DNA of 64,000 nucleotides from Pegoplata infirma (Eukaryota; Arthropoda; Insecta; Diptera; Anthomyiidae), in NCBI GenBank assembly GCA_963921195.1, contig OY992540.1:133846694-133910693 (forward strand), read 5' to 3'. Shown piece after piece: positions 11,181 to 21,937 of this stretch (its first letter is position 1; each line of letters begins with the position of its first letter). Position numbers and translations under genes: made by a program. Below the pieces are notes generated by a model. That model worked only from the letters and a program-made list of their open reading frames with translations, was not told the origin of the DNA and did not search any database.

Positions 11181-11253
11181 AAGTGTTTTTGCAACTAAAA
11201 ACATTTTTACTTTAAAAAAAAATTTTCGGTCGGAAAAAATTTACACTCTAAAA

Positions 11254-11987
11254 CAATGGTTCTCAAATGGTGGGTCGTGACCCCCTAGGGGGTCGCGGAA
11301 GAGTTTCAGAGGGGTCGCGAACAATTTTGTTAAAACTTAAATTTTGGTAAATTTAATACACATTTGTTTTGTTATAAAAATAAATTACGTTTTTGAGAAA
11401 ATTAAAGGCAAAGTTCACAAAAACGTATTCTTGTGCATTTTTAAGAGCTTTGTTTGTGATATTTTTGAATGCGCCTGGGATCTGACCAATTTTTACGATT
11501 AACTTTTTAATGCTGATTCCAAATCTGGATCCGAATAACAGATCTAGATTCTTAATCGAATAAAATTTCGATCAATACCAAACATTGGTACATAATTTTG
11601 AAAAAACAACAATCATTACTCAAAATTGAACTTTAAATGCTTTTTTGCTAAACATTTCTTCATTTCTGATCAGGTTAAACTGGTATTTTTCTTTTATTTT
11701 CCGAAATAAAAAATTGATGACAATAGTAAGTTTCGATATAAAAAGTCATAGTTCGGGACAGTGTTTCCAATTTTTTAAGGAAATTGAGGTCATAAAAATT
11801 GTGTTTTTTTATTATTTAGAAGTTTTTTACGTGAAATTTTTGGTTTCCAAATTTTTCCATTACTTCAGGTTTTAAAAAAAAACTGAGGGCAAAGTTCACT
11901 TTAATCATTTTTTTTTTATGTGGGGGGTCGCGAAAAATTTGAAATATTGAAAAGGGGTCGCAAAGCAAATTTTAGTGAGAAGCTCTG
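11254..11987. mobile_element. hAT non-autonomous element, CAATGGTTCTCAAATG ends, TSD CTCTAAAA
   Basis: The left end CAATGGTTCTCAAATGGTGG, with GGTCGTGACCCCCTAGGGGGTCGCGG beyond it in two parts, is typical of hAT elements of the 'GGTTCTCAA...GGGTCGCG' kind. The right end has GGGGTCGCAAAGC and GTGAGAAGCTCTG. Perfect 8-bp copies of CTCTAAAA lie at 11246-11253 and 11988-11995. The interior is AT-rich with no transposase; a 76-codon frame at 11645 has no known motif. It is probably a deletion derivative. Confidence 0.85.
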
Positions 11988-12035
11988 CTCTAAAATATAT
12001 TTTTTTACAAAAATGTCCAAAAAAATTTTTTGCTT

Positions 12036-12500
12036 AAGGTGTATTCGGTCGGACACCAAATATTAAACATTAACTTGATGATAGAAATACATCAGAAAGA
12101 AGAGATCAACCGAAGTAAAACTGCATTTATAGTCTTCATTTCGTGATCCTGTTTCCATTTTAAAGGACTTCAAAGTTTTAAAGGATTATATCGTTTGTAA
12201 AATATTTTTTTAATTGAAAAAAAATTTCATTCAATCACCTACAATTTGATGATTGGTGTAACAATTTTTTTTAATTGGAGAATTTCAATCAAAAAATTGA
12301 TTGAATCCGCGTCTTTGTTGATTGAAATTCGTTTCAAATTTTTTCTGTGTTAACTAGATTTTTTTGTATAATTACATTGGAAACATGAAATATTAAAATT
12401 TTTAAATAAAACTTACAAGAAGTTATCGTGACTTTACTAGATTTTTAACTACCTCCTATTTTACTAGAATTTCTAGTTAAAATAACTGTCATAAATATTA
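12036..12500. repeat. AT-rich repeat with inverted AATTGATTGAAATT motifs
   Basis: TTTCATTCAATCACC near 12228 and AAAAATTGATTGAATCC near 12292 form inverted motifs. No coding frame or target duplication is visible. A phrase near 12160 (TTTCCATTTTAAAGGACTTCAAAG) resembles one near 46020, so this may be a relic of a dispersed family. Confidence 0.35.
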
Positions 12501-12504
12501 TGAG

Positions 12505-12730
12505 AATATTCATTAAAGTTCGTCCAATGTAAATATTTGATAAATACAATGAAACCGTTTATAATTGTTCAAAGGGCCGATATTTATGAAATTTTTTATT
12601 ATATTTATGAAAAGTTTCATAAATATATTGAATTATATTTCATAAACGGTAATGAAATTCTTCATAAATATTATGAAATATTTTATAAATACTATGGATC
12701 ATTTCATAAGATTTATTTATTATTTTTGTA
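12505..12730. repeat. TTTATGAAA-palindrome repeat, copy 1
   Basis: The segment opens CATTAAAGTTCGTCCAATGT and is filled with TTTATGAAA and TTTCATAAA motifs in both orientations. A longer copy with the same opening is at 13785. Frames across it (12537-12731 and 12652-12891) are by-products of the ATGAAA periodicity. Confidence 0.6.
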
Positions 12731-13429
12731 ATTTTACAAGCTTTCTATCAATAAAATTGTTAATTTTCAACTTTTATGACGTCATAAAACTCACTAGAAA
12801 TTCTCATGATTTTACTAGATTTTTTTGTAAAATTATCTTGAAAATTTGTAAATTTACGAAAAAAAATGTAAATTTCAAAATTTTTTGTTAAAGACAAGGA
12901 ATATATTTCTCAAATGGGATTGCCATTTTTTGTAATTAATTAAAGAAGTAAAACATATTAAAAAAAATCGCCAATTTTTTTTTTCATTAAAAAATTTTTA
13001 TTTAGCGGAAATTTTTGTTTTACCATATTTTTAGCAAAAATTTTTTTTCAACAATTTTTTTTTCAAAAAGTTTTTTGTGCAATACCTTTTTTCACGATAC
13101 ATTCGTCAAGGCCGAATTAAACTTTTGTTAAATAAAATTTTTTAACTTGTTTTAAATAAAATGTTTACTCCCAAAAAAACATATTTTTAGTAGCAAAATA
13201 GACATTGAAACAGTTTTCATGAATCCGGCCAACATTATTTAATGCATTAATATTTTTACAAAGTTTCTTTTTCTCCTTTTAGAATGGCATTCATTTTTCC
13301 TTTTTGGTTTTTTGTACTTTTAATTTTTTTTTATGCAACAAAAAAAAAATATTTTAATTTTCACAGCTTTTATATTATTTCCTTAGCAAGTTTTATTTTA
13401 TTTTTTATACATTTATTTCTTTTATTTTA

Positions 13430-13720
13430 ATTTTCTGTGTGTGGTTTAAATGTTTGTATGGTGCGGTGCATTACTTTCAGTGTTAGATGTTGCCGGCGTT
13501 GAAAATTTCTTTGTGGTGTTTCATTTCATTTTTAGCACACGCCGTTTTTGTTTATGTTACCCAGCCGCAATTATTTCTATTTAAATTTTATTCATGGCAC
13601 TTTTTTTTCTCTGTTGTGTTGTGTAAATAATAAAAAAATGATAATGAAAAGTAAAAGAAACGTAAAACAAGCAACATCAAAAGTGATTTTTTTAATTAGA
13701 ACTTTTTCTCTTTCTTTTTT
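13430..13720. other. Host-like single-copy stretch
   Basis: This stretch has a more mixed composition (GGTGCGGTGCATTACTTTC, TTGCCGGCGTTGAAA) and lacks inverted or tandem structure. The 80-codon frame starting at 13548 has no recognizable domain. It looks like ordinary intronic or intergenic fly DNA between repeats. Confidence 0.35.
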
Positions 13721-13729
13721 TTTTAAACT

Positions 13730-14451
13730 ACACTCAAAGAAAAAGCTTCATTATATTTATGAAAACAGTCATAAAAAAAATCTTCATTAAAGTTCGTCCA
13801 ATGTAACAGTTTCATAAATACAATGAAACAGTTTCATAATTGTTCAAAAGGTCAATATTTATGAAATTTTTTATTATATTTATGAAATTTTATGTGTATT
13901 TATGAAATATAATAAATTATATTTCATAAACGTTTTTGAAACCAATCATAAATATTATGAAATATTTCATAAATACTGTGAAACATTTCTTAGATTTAAT
14001 TTATTTTTTCTTAAAAATGTTATTTATTAAACATTTCGTTGGTACTATTAAATAGTTCCATAATAATCATGAAATACTTAAAAAATATGTTTTTTTTATG
14101 AAATGTTTCATAGTATATAAGATGAACTTTAATGACAAGTTTTATTGTATTTATAAAAAGGTTTCATAGTAATTATGAACTGTTTCATTAATATAAGCAA
14201 ATGCATTATATGTTTAGAAAAAAAATTAGTATTAGTAGAACTTAAATAAGGAATTAAAATTGTAAAAATCGTCTTGGGGAGGTGAACATTTTTTTTGTCC
14301 CAATTTTTTAATCATATTATAAAAAAAAAATCATATGACACTTTTATAATTTTTTTTATGAAAACATAAAATTTTATGAAATGCATTTCATAGATTTTTT
14401 TCATTAATTTTTATTATATTTATGAAGGTTTCATAAATATAATGACATTTT
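13730..14451. repeat. TTTATGAAA-palindrome repeat, copy 2, abutting satellite
   Basis: It opens near CTACACTCAAAGAAAAAGC, then CATTAAAGTTCGTCCAATGT, then many TTTCATAAAT and ATTTATGAAA motifs. The TACACTCAAA opening matches the TA plus CACTCAAA ends of MITEs elsewhere in the window. The repeat runs directly into the 35-bp satellite at about 14452. Confidence 0.55.
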
Positions 14452-15960
14452 ATGACTCAGAATCTGAGACTTTTTCTATAAGAAAAATGTCTCAGAATCA
14501 GAGTTTTTCTATAAGAAAAATGTCTCAGAATCTGAGACTTTTTCTATAAGAAAAATGTCTCAGAATCTAAGACTTTTTCTATAAGAAAAATGTCTCAGAA
14601 TCTGAGACTTTTTCTATGAGAAAAATGACTCAGAATCCGATACTTTTTCTGTAAAAAAAATATCTTACAATCTAAGACTTTTTCTATTCGAATGATCTAA
14701 CACTTTTTCTATAAGAAAAATGTCTCAGAATCTGAGACTTTTTCTATAAGAAAAATGTCTCAGAATCTGAGACTTTTTCTATAAGAAAAATGTCTCAGAA
14801 TCTGAGACTTTTTCTATAAAAAAAATGTCTCAGAATCTGAGACTTTTTCTATAAGAAAAATGTCTCAGAATCTGAGACTTTTTCTATAAGAAAAATGTCT
14901 CAGAATCTGAGACTTTTTCTATAAGAAAAATGTCTCAGAATCTGAGACTTTTTCTATAAGAAAAATGTCTCAGAATCTGAGACTTTTTCTATAAGAAAAA
15001 TGTCTCAGAATCTGAGACTTTTTCTATAAGAAAAATGTCTCAGAATCTGAGACTTTTTCTATAAGAAAAATGTCTCAGAATCTGAGACTTTTTCTATAAG
15101 AAAAATGTCTCAGAATCTGAGACTTTTTCTATAAGAAAAATGTCTCAGAATCTGAGACTTTTTCTATAAGAAAAATGTCTCAGAATCTGAGACTTTTTCT
15201 ATAAGAAAAATGTCTCAGAATCTGAGACTTTTTCTATAAGAAAAATGTCTCAGAATCTGAGACTTTTTCTATAAGAAAAATGTCTCAGAATCTGAGACTT
15301 TTTCTATAAGAAAAATGTCTCAGAATCTGAGACTTTTTCTATAAGAAAAATGTCTCAGAATCTGAGACTTTTTCTATAAGAAAAATGTCTCAGAATCTGA
15401 GACTTTTTCTATAAGAAAAATGTCTCAGAATCTGAGACTTTTTCTATAAGAAAAATGTCTCAGAATCTGAGACTTTTTCTATAAGAAAAATGTCTCAGAA
15501 TCTGAGACTTTTTCTATAAGAAAAATGTCTCAGAATCTGAGACTTTTTCTATAAGAAAAATGTCTCAGAATCTGAGACTTTTTCTATAAGAAAAATGTCT
15601 CAGAATCTGAGACTTTTTCTATAAGAAAAATGTCTCAGAATCTGAGACTTTTTCTATAAGAAAAATGTCTCAGAATCTGAGACTTTTTCTATAAGAAAAA
15701 TGTCTCAGAATCTGAAACTTTCTATAGGAAAAATGTTATGTACATTCTTCTACATAAAATATCTTAAATTAAAGGCTTTCTATAGGAAAAGTGTCTCAGA
15801 ATATGAGACTTTTTCTTTAGAAAAATGTTATGTACATAAAATGGTGATTTTACTATGATTTTACTATCAGAAAAATGTTTTAGAGATTTTTTTTTTGTGA
15901 AAAACTCTCAAAATTTGCAGAAAAATATCTCGGAATCCGAGACTTTGTCCATTATCCTCA
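14452..15960 (+). repeat. 35-bp palindromic satellite, block 2 (homogeneous core)
   Basis: From 14701 to about 15716 nearly identical 35-bp units run head to tail, about 29 copies. Each unit is GTCTCAGAATCTGAGAC (17 bp, a palindrome around one central base) plus a TTTTTCTATAAGAAAAAT-type palindrome (18 bp). Both edges decay: 14452-14700 has variant units and 15717-15960 has broken ones with AAATGTTATGTACAT inserts. Homogeneous core with diverged edges is the expected result of unequal exchange. Confidence 0.95.
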
Positions 15961-16489
15961 ACCCACAAATTTTCTTTTTCTGTAATTGAAACAGAAAATT
16001 TAAATTTTTCAAAAATCTAAATTTCTGCATTTTTATTGAAAATCATCAATTGTCTTGTCGGCCCTTTTTTCAATGGAAATATTATAGTATTTCCCTAAGC
16101 AATAATTAATCTTTTATCTTGGTAAGTTTTTTGGTTTTAATTAAGTTTTTGTTAAGATGTCTGTATATATACTTACATGTACATTAAATATATTTATATT
16201 TTTAAATATATTTTTTGTAACCTGCTATGTAGATTTTTTTTGTTTTAATATAAGAAATTACTTTTTTGTAGTTACTTTATTTTTGTTTTTTTTTATATCC
16301 TTTTAACTTTTTATAGTCTTGTTGGGTTGTTAATAAAAACCCACATTCAGTAGAGAGTCGTAAAAAGTTTACTGAAGAATGTAAAATTTACAATTTTTTT
16401 GGCTTTCTTAAACAAATAAGAAATAAATTTAAAGTTGCAATTGGGATGCGGCAATTAACAGTTTTTTTAAAATTTAGTTTTCGTTATTG
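15960..16489. other. AT-rich host-like stretch, no gene seen
   Basis: Plain AT-rich sequence with no terminal repeats, tandem units or coding frame. A TTGGTAAGT at about 16117 resembles a splice donor but has no associated coding frame. Confidence 0.35.
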
Positions 16490-17034
16490 TTTTTTTATAC
16501 CCTCCAACCACAGTATGGGGGTATACTCACTTTGTCATTCCGTGTGTAACGAATCGAAATATCGGTCTAGGACCCCATAAAGTATATATATTATTGATCA
16601 GTGATCCATTCTAAGACATTCTGGCGATGTCCGTCTGTCCGTCCGTCCGTCCGTCCGTCCGTCTGTGGAAGACACGATACAGTCCAAAGTAATAGAGCTA
16701 GACTCCTGAAATTTGTCACGAATATGTCTTATGGTATTGGGCTGGTTAAGTTCGAACATGGGCAAAATCGGATCAGGGGGAAAAAAGTTCCCCTCTTAAG
16801 AACTAAACAAACCTCTAAAAAAAAACATTTTTTATAGGTTTTTTGCACATTTGCTTAGCAAACGAAACATTTTTATGTCAAAAGAAGTTCAAAGTCTTGA
16901 AGTTGGATCCAGAAAAGTTGCCCCCACCGACGTACCCCCCCCCCCAAAAAAAAAGACGCCCCTGTTTTTTTTTTTTAACGTGTTGGAGGGTATAATAGAT
17001 TCGGCACAGCCGAATTTAACACTCTCACTTGTTA
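16490..17034 (+). mobile_element. mini-me-like element, CTCTCACTTGTT subfamily
   Basis: It starts TTTTTTTATACCCTCCAACC, has the GACCCCATAAAGTATATATA box, the TGATCAGTGATC motif and a GTCCGTCCGTCCGTCC tract at 16630-16665. It ends GGCACAGCCGAATTTAACAC plus TCTCACTTGTT. The head (CCAACCACAGTATGGGGG) and tail differ consistently from the CTACTTGTT copies, defining a second subfamily shared with 28933-30498. Confidence 0.8.
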
Positions 17035-17080
17035 TTATTTATTTAGTTTTCGTATGTCGGTGCTAAAATAATAAACCTAA

Positions 17081-17450
17081 GACATTCCTTGCCAAATCGG
17101 ACACTTTGAAATTTTTTTTTTAGATTTCCCAAACATTTTTAACAGTTTTAAGTACCCCTTTAAAAACTTCTTACTGGTAGTCAGATGTTTCAGATGTTTT
17201 GAGGACCCGTTCAAAAAATATTTTGATTTTTAAAAATAAGGAGCTTGGTTGTTTACTCAAACTTCTTTTACTCATAACTTCTTCAAAAATAATACAAATT
17301 CAACTTTTTTTAAATAAATTTTTTTACGTTTTTTTTAAACAAAATTATTCAAAAAATGTTTAAGTGTTTGATAATGCGATTTATAAGTTTTAAATTAAAA
17401 TCTCAGTTTTGAAAATGTTTATACTCTTTGGCTTTTTGTAATTTTTTGTG
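17081..17450 (+). mobile_element. Old relative of the GRGGCATTCC element, left end
   Basis: The order ACATTCCTTGCCAAATCGG, ACACTTTGAA, TTTTAAGTACCCC, GACCCGTTCAAAA and CAAACTTCTTTTACTCATAAC parallels 26505-26720 step for step with many substitutions. The terminus has decayed and no right end was found, so this is a one-armed, older copy. Confidence 0.55.
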
Positions 17451-18108
17451 AAAAATTTTTTTTCGTTCCACAATTGGGTTGCCACTCAATTGTGGGACGC
17501 TTTTTTTATACAAAATTGGCTGCAGTTAAAAAAAGAGAAAAATTTAGCATAACTTCAACAAAATACATTAAAATTCAATATCAACATGACCACGAAATCT
17601 TAGCATTATGTATGCTAAGTAGACGTACGGGAAAACATCCGACAAAATTTTAATACTTCTAGGCCAAAAACTGATAAGGTACAAATTTTATGCCAATCGG
17701 ATTAAATTAAACCCTTGGTCCCAGCGATCAAAGTTTTGGAGATTTTAAACTTTCTGAAATAAAAATAAAAAATAAATATGTCTTGAAACACATTAATTTT
17801 TATGCGCTCAACACAAATATAAAAAAAATGTTAAGTCGGTAAAAAAGTTTTTGAGATATCGCTATTTGAAATTAAAAAAAAAAAAAAATCTCAAAACTGT
17901 TTATACTTGACCTATCTAGGAGCTTAGGCAATCTGTCGTTTTAACCAAATCCGGCTAGTTTAGAAGTTTGTCAAAAAATTTCCAAAAATTTCGATTTTTC
18001 TCCATTCAAAAAAATGTTTTCTCCTTGGCCGTAAGATTGAGTTTGGGAAAATCAGAACATTTTAACCCATGCTCCCTTCGTATTCAGCGCATAAAAATTA
18101 ATAACATA
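17451..18108. other. AT-rich stretch with one short hairpin
   Basis: CCACAATTGGGT and ACTCAATTGTGGG near 17465-17500 pair as a short hairpin. The rest has phrases such as ATTTTATGCCAATCGGATTAAATT that look like decayed transposon interior. A 64-codon frame at 17968 crosses into the next element and is not supported. Confidence 0.3.
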
Positions 18109-18800
18109 TACAGTGGGCGACAATACAATGGAAATTTTTCTATAGTAGATGCAATTTGTTAAAGACAAAGTTAACAATACATTATTATTATCAAACATTA
18201 TTATTATCAAACGAAGATTAATTTAAAAAATATTAGTAGTATAATTTTTAAAGCTTTAATTTAAGCTTGATAGCGTCCAGATTGAGTAAATAATAAATAT
18301 GCTACGAGGGTCGATCTGGAATTATTAATTATTTTAAAGTCGTTTCTTTCCAAGTTCAAACATTAAAAATTAAAAAAAAATTGTCCAATAGTTTTTATTC
18401 AGTGATTAAATTATTTGTCCAATAACTAAAACAAACAATGAAATTTTTGAAGTACAGTAAAAGAAATCCATATTTTTTGACCTCCATTCTTTTAACCACC
18501 AATTTTTTGTAAACAAAGAACATTTTAATTATTTTAATATCTCATTACTAGGGAAGAGATTTTCATGCACTAAAAAAATCGAAAATATGCGCTTAAAATA
18601 TGCCCTAAAAAAAATTCAAAATATGCACTAAAAAACCTAGAAATATGCACTAAAAAATAAAATTTGTGCAATAAAAATCTTGTTTTCATGCGAAAAACTT
18701 CTTAAAAAGTAAAAAATAACGCCGGGTTTGAATAGTAACATTTCAAACTTTATGTAAGGAAGATTTTTTAGAAACTATCTATAAAAAAATTTAAAATAAT

Positions 18801-20078
18801 AACAAGTAGAAAAGTTAAATTCGACTTTGCCGAATCTATGAATACCCTCCACAATGCATTTTTTTTAAAGGGTAGTACATTTTTTAACGTGAAAAACTGA
18901 ACAATTTTGATTAGAAATATTTTATTTTGAATAAAAAACTCTTTTTTTGCCTTTTTGTAAAAAAAAGAAAAATTACTAATTTTTTTTTTTGACTGTAAAT
19001 TTTTTTTCGAGTTTAATGTTTTTTTTTTACTGTAAAAATATTTCTGAATGAATGCACGTACGTATGTACACAAAATATTGTAATTTTTGTAAAAAAAAAA
19101 AAACTAAATTTTTTTTGTGTAATTTTTTTTTGAGTGTAAATTTTTTTTGAGTGTAAAATATTTTATTTTAAATAAAGAACTCTTTTTTTGCCTTTTTTTT
19201 AAAAAAAAGAAAAATTACTATTTTTTTTTTTTTTTAGTGTAAAATTTTTTTGAGTGTAAAATTTTTTTCGAGTGTAACGTTTTTTTTACTGTAAAAATAT
19301 TTCTGAGTGAATGCACGTACGTATATTGTCATTTTTGTAAAAAAAAAAAAAACTGAATTTTTTTTTTGAGTGTAAAATTTTTTTTCAGTGTAAAATTTTT
19401 TTTGAGTGTAAAATTTTTTTCGAGTATAATTTTTAAGTTACCAATGCTTTTAGAACTAAACAAGTTTAAAAAGCATTGCTTTAAAATTAAACAAGTTTGA
19501 AAAGCATTGTTGAGTTACCATTGCTTTTCAAACTTGTTAAAACACGTGGCATTTTAGATGAAACTAATTTGAAATTCAGGGTTTTGCTTATAACATTTGA
19601 ACCAATGGACCGATTGAGCTGAAATTTAAAACCAAACAGACCCGGGGAACGGCAAAGATACATGACAAGCTTCAGTAGTCTCATTATTGTCTTTCGAAAG
19701 TTATCGTGTTTTTTATCTCGTAAATTCGCGAAACACCCTTGCCGAAATTTACTCTTTTGCTCATAACTTTTGAACCACTGGACCGATTTGGCTGGATTGC
19801 AATACCAACCTGACCAGGTAAATGACAAACATATATGCCAAACTTCAGTAGCCTCCGTAAAGTCTTTCAAAAGTTAGCGCGTTTCTACGGACGGACAGAC
19901 AGACAGACGGACGGACGGACGGACGGACGGACGGACATCGCTAGATCGACTTAAAATCGATCGAGGATCATAAATATATATACTTTATGGGGTCCTAGAC
20001 CAATGTTTCGAGGTGTTACAAACGGAATGACAAACTTATATATACCCTCTATCACTAGAGTGGAGGGTATAAAAAAAA
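18801..20078 (-). mobile_element. mini-me-like element, complete minus-strand copy
   Basis: In the minus orientation it starts TTTTTATACCCTCCACTC, has AAGTTTGTCATTCCGTTTG, a GTCCGTCC tract (complement at 19889-19937) and ends in GGCAAAGTCGAATTTAAC and TTTCTACTTGTT. Two internal ATTTTTTTTGAGTGTAAAA zones look locally duplicated (about 18990-19160 and 19200-19420), each with a GAATGCACGTACGTATGT motif. The 127-codon minus frame at 19487-19870 is just conserved element sequence. Confidence 0.8.
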
Positions 20079-20342
20079 CTTTTTTCTTGTTTTAAAAATA
20101 TTTTTTTTTTTTAAATTTTAAACATTTTTTGAAATACATTTTTGAAACAAATAAATTTCAATTTATGTTTTTGCTAATTTATGCCAAAATATGCAAAAAA
20201 AAGCACTTAAAAGTTGGAATATGCACAAAATATGCATTTAAAACCAAAATATGCAAAAATATGCATTTTCACCAAAATATGCAAGAATATGCCAAAACAA
20301 ATCGATGCCATTTTAACTCAAATTTCTTGATTCAAAAAGATA

Positions 20343-21246
20343 ACACCGCTAAACAAATCGAAGGTTTTTGACTCCGGTTTGAAGTTTGATACAAAATTTT
20401 TAAAGATTTTGACTCGCTGATTCCAAATCTGTGCTCCAAATTTTTCCATCACGTCTATAATTTTAATTATTCGCTGTTGAAAATGCGAAAAAAACACGAT
20501 TTTTGCATTTTTTGAAAGCCTGCACAGCAGCCACTGGGTGGAATAAAAATCTGGTATAAAGCGTTGGAGTAGAATTGAACTATGATATTAAATAAATGAT
20601 CAAAAAAATTTGAAGTTGTTGCACTATTATTGGCCAAACACGTATTTTAAAAAAACACTGTGAAAAAAATTAGAAAAAGCACCATTTTTAAAAGGCTCTA
20701 AAACAAAAACCAGATGTCAATCTCTACTGTGATGAGCTCAAAATTTAGGCAAAAGTTCATTCTTTCTTATAGACTTTTAAACCCATTAAAGATATCTTCC
20801 GGTTTGTACAAAATAACACAGAAAACATAAATTTGTAAAATATTTTTTTTTTTAGTTTTTCTTTGAAAAATATCAAAAAAAAAAAAAAAACTAAGGTATC
20901 TATCTACCTTATCTTTTTTACAAAAATTATCATTTTAACAGAGTCATTTTAAAACGCAATTGTAACGCATCCAAACGCAATAATTAGAAACAAATTGTTT
21001 TCTATGTTGGAGACCAAAGACAAGTTATACTTTTGCGCTTTATACCAGATTTGTATTCCACTCAATGGCTGCTCTGCAGTCTTTCAAATAATGCAAAAAT
21101 CGTAATTTTTCGCATTTTCAACCATGAATAACTAAAAATCTGGACGTGATGGAAAAATTTGGAGAACAGATTTGGAATCAGGAGATCAAAGTCTACTAAA
21201 ATTGATCACCAGAATTCAAACCGGAAAATGAGTGTTGAGCGGTGTA
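20343..21246. mobile_element. Palindromic non-autonomous element with ACACCGCT ends
   Basis: ACACCGCT plus CCGGTTTGAA on the left is mirrored by TTCAAACCGG and GCGGTGTAA on the right. In between, TCCAAATCTGTGCTCCAAATT, TTTTTCCATCACGTC and GCACAGCAGCC have inverted counterparts near 21150, 21140 and 21070. The arms span about 350 bp each. A related fragment is at 26195-26500. The target duplication is not clear. Confidence 0.55.
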
Positions 21247-21937
21247 ATTAGTCGATATCGTTTTTAGACTATCGGCAGAAACATACATTTGCATGGAAAT
21301 CACATCCTTACTGTACACTTACGTGTACTAAAATTATTGAACATTAACATATTTTCTTTGTTTAAAAAAAAAACTTGTCGGCCAAAGAATTGGAGATAAA
21401 AAAAGTATATTTCTTCTACTGTACTTAAAAAATTGTATTGTTTGTTTGGATTATTGTACTTAAAAAATTGTATTGTTTGGAAAGATTATTGATTACTGAA
21501 GAAAAACTATTGGACCAATTAACCTTGAAAAAAATCGACTTACACTATGAAAATTATGTCATTAACTGTTTGTAGTATATTTAAAAAAGTAATCAGTAAT
21601 GTTGTTTTAAAAGAAAAAGTTTAAAAAAAAAATAAATTATTTCAGTTATTTATAATTAAAAATATGAATAACTGAAATATAATTTGTTTTACGGAATGTT
21701 TAGTCATTTGTTAATGTTTAAAAATAACTGAAAAAGTATGTTGTTTTAAATTAAATATAAGTAGTCCGTTTTTAAAAAGGAAAAATGATTGTTTTAAACG
21801 TTTTTTCAGTTGAATTTACTTACAAAATATTTTGAGTGTAATACTCTTAATTGACTTCCCAATCTTAATTTGAAATCCTAAATGTATTTTCCGTGAATAG
21901 TTTACAATTTGATTATAAACTTAAATTTTAAGTACAC

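Larger units (their letters stand above)
18549..21310. mobile_element. hAT-like composite with AAATATGCA subterminal motifs
   Basis: The left end TAGGGAAGAGATTTTCATGC pairs imperfectly with the complement of the right end, TAAGGATGTGATTTCCATGC (about 17 of 21 positions). Just inside the left end, and again at 20150-20300, AAATATGCA-type motifs repeat densely, as subterminal binding repeats do in many hAT elements. The expected 8-bp duplication has decayed. It carries a mini-me-like element (18801-20078) and a palindromic element (20343-21246). Confidence 0.5.
18111..21540. mobile_element. Second Tc1-type palindromic element, split by a hAT-like insertion
   Basis: The left end CAGTGGGCGACAATACAATG follows TA at 18109-18110 and the left arm runs to 18548. 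The right arm resumes at about 21311 and fades near 21540, before the expected CGACCCTCGTAG block, so it is truncated. Arms correspond to those of 4300-5072. The centre is replaced by 18549-21310. Confidence 0.6.

Noticed and set aside
14701..15716. Heat-shock element clusters (GAA/TTC motifs in the satellite)
   Set aside because: AGAATCTGAGA lacks the regular 5-bp alternation of GAA and TTC blocks.
19487..19870. 127-codon minus-strand ORF as a gene
   Set aside because: It is the conserved interior of a mini-me-like element; sister copies at 9751 and 48371 have the same words with frame-breaking changes.
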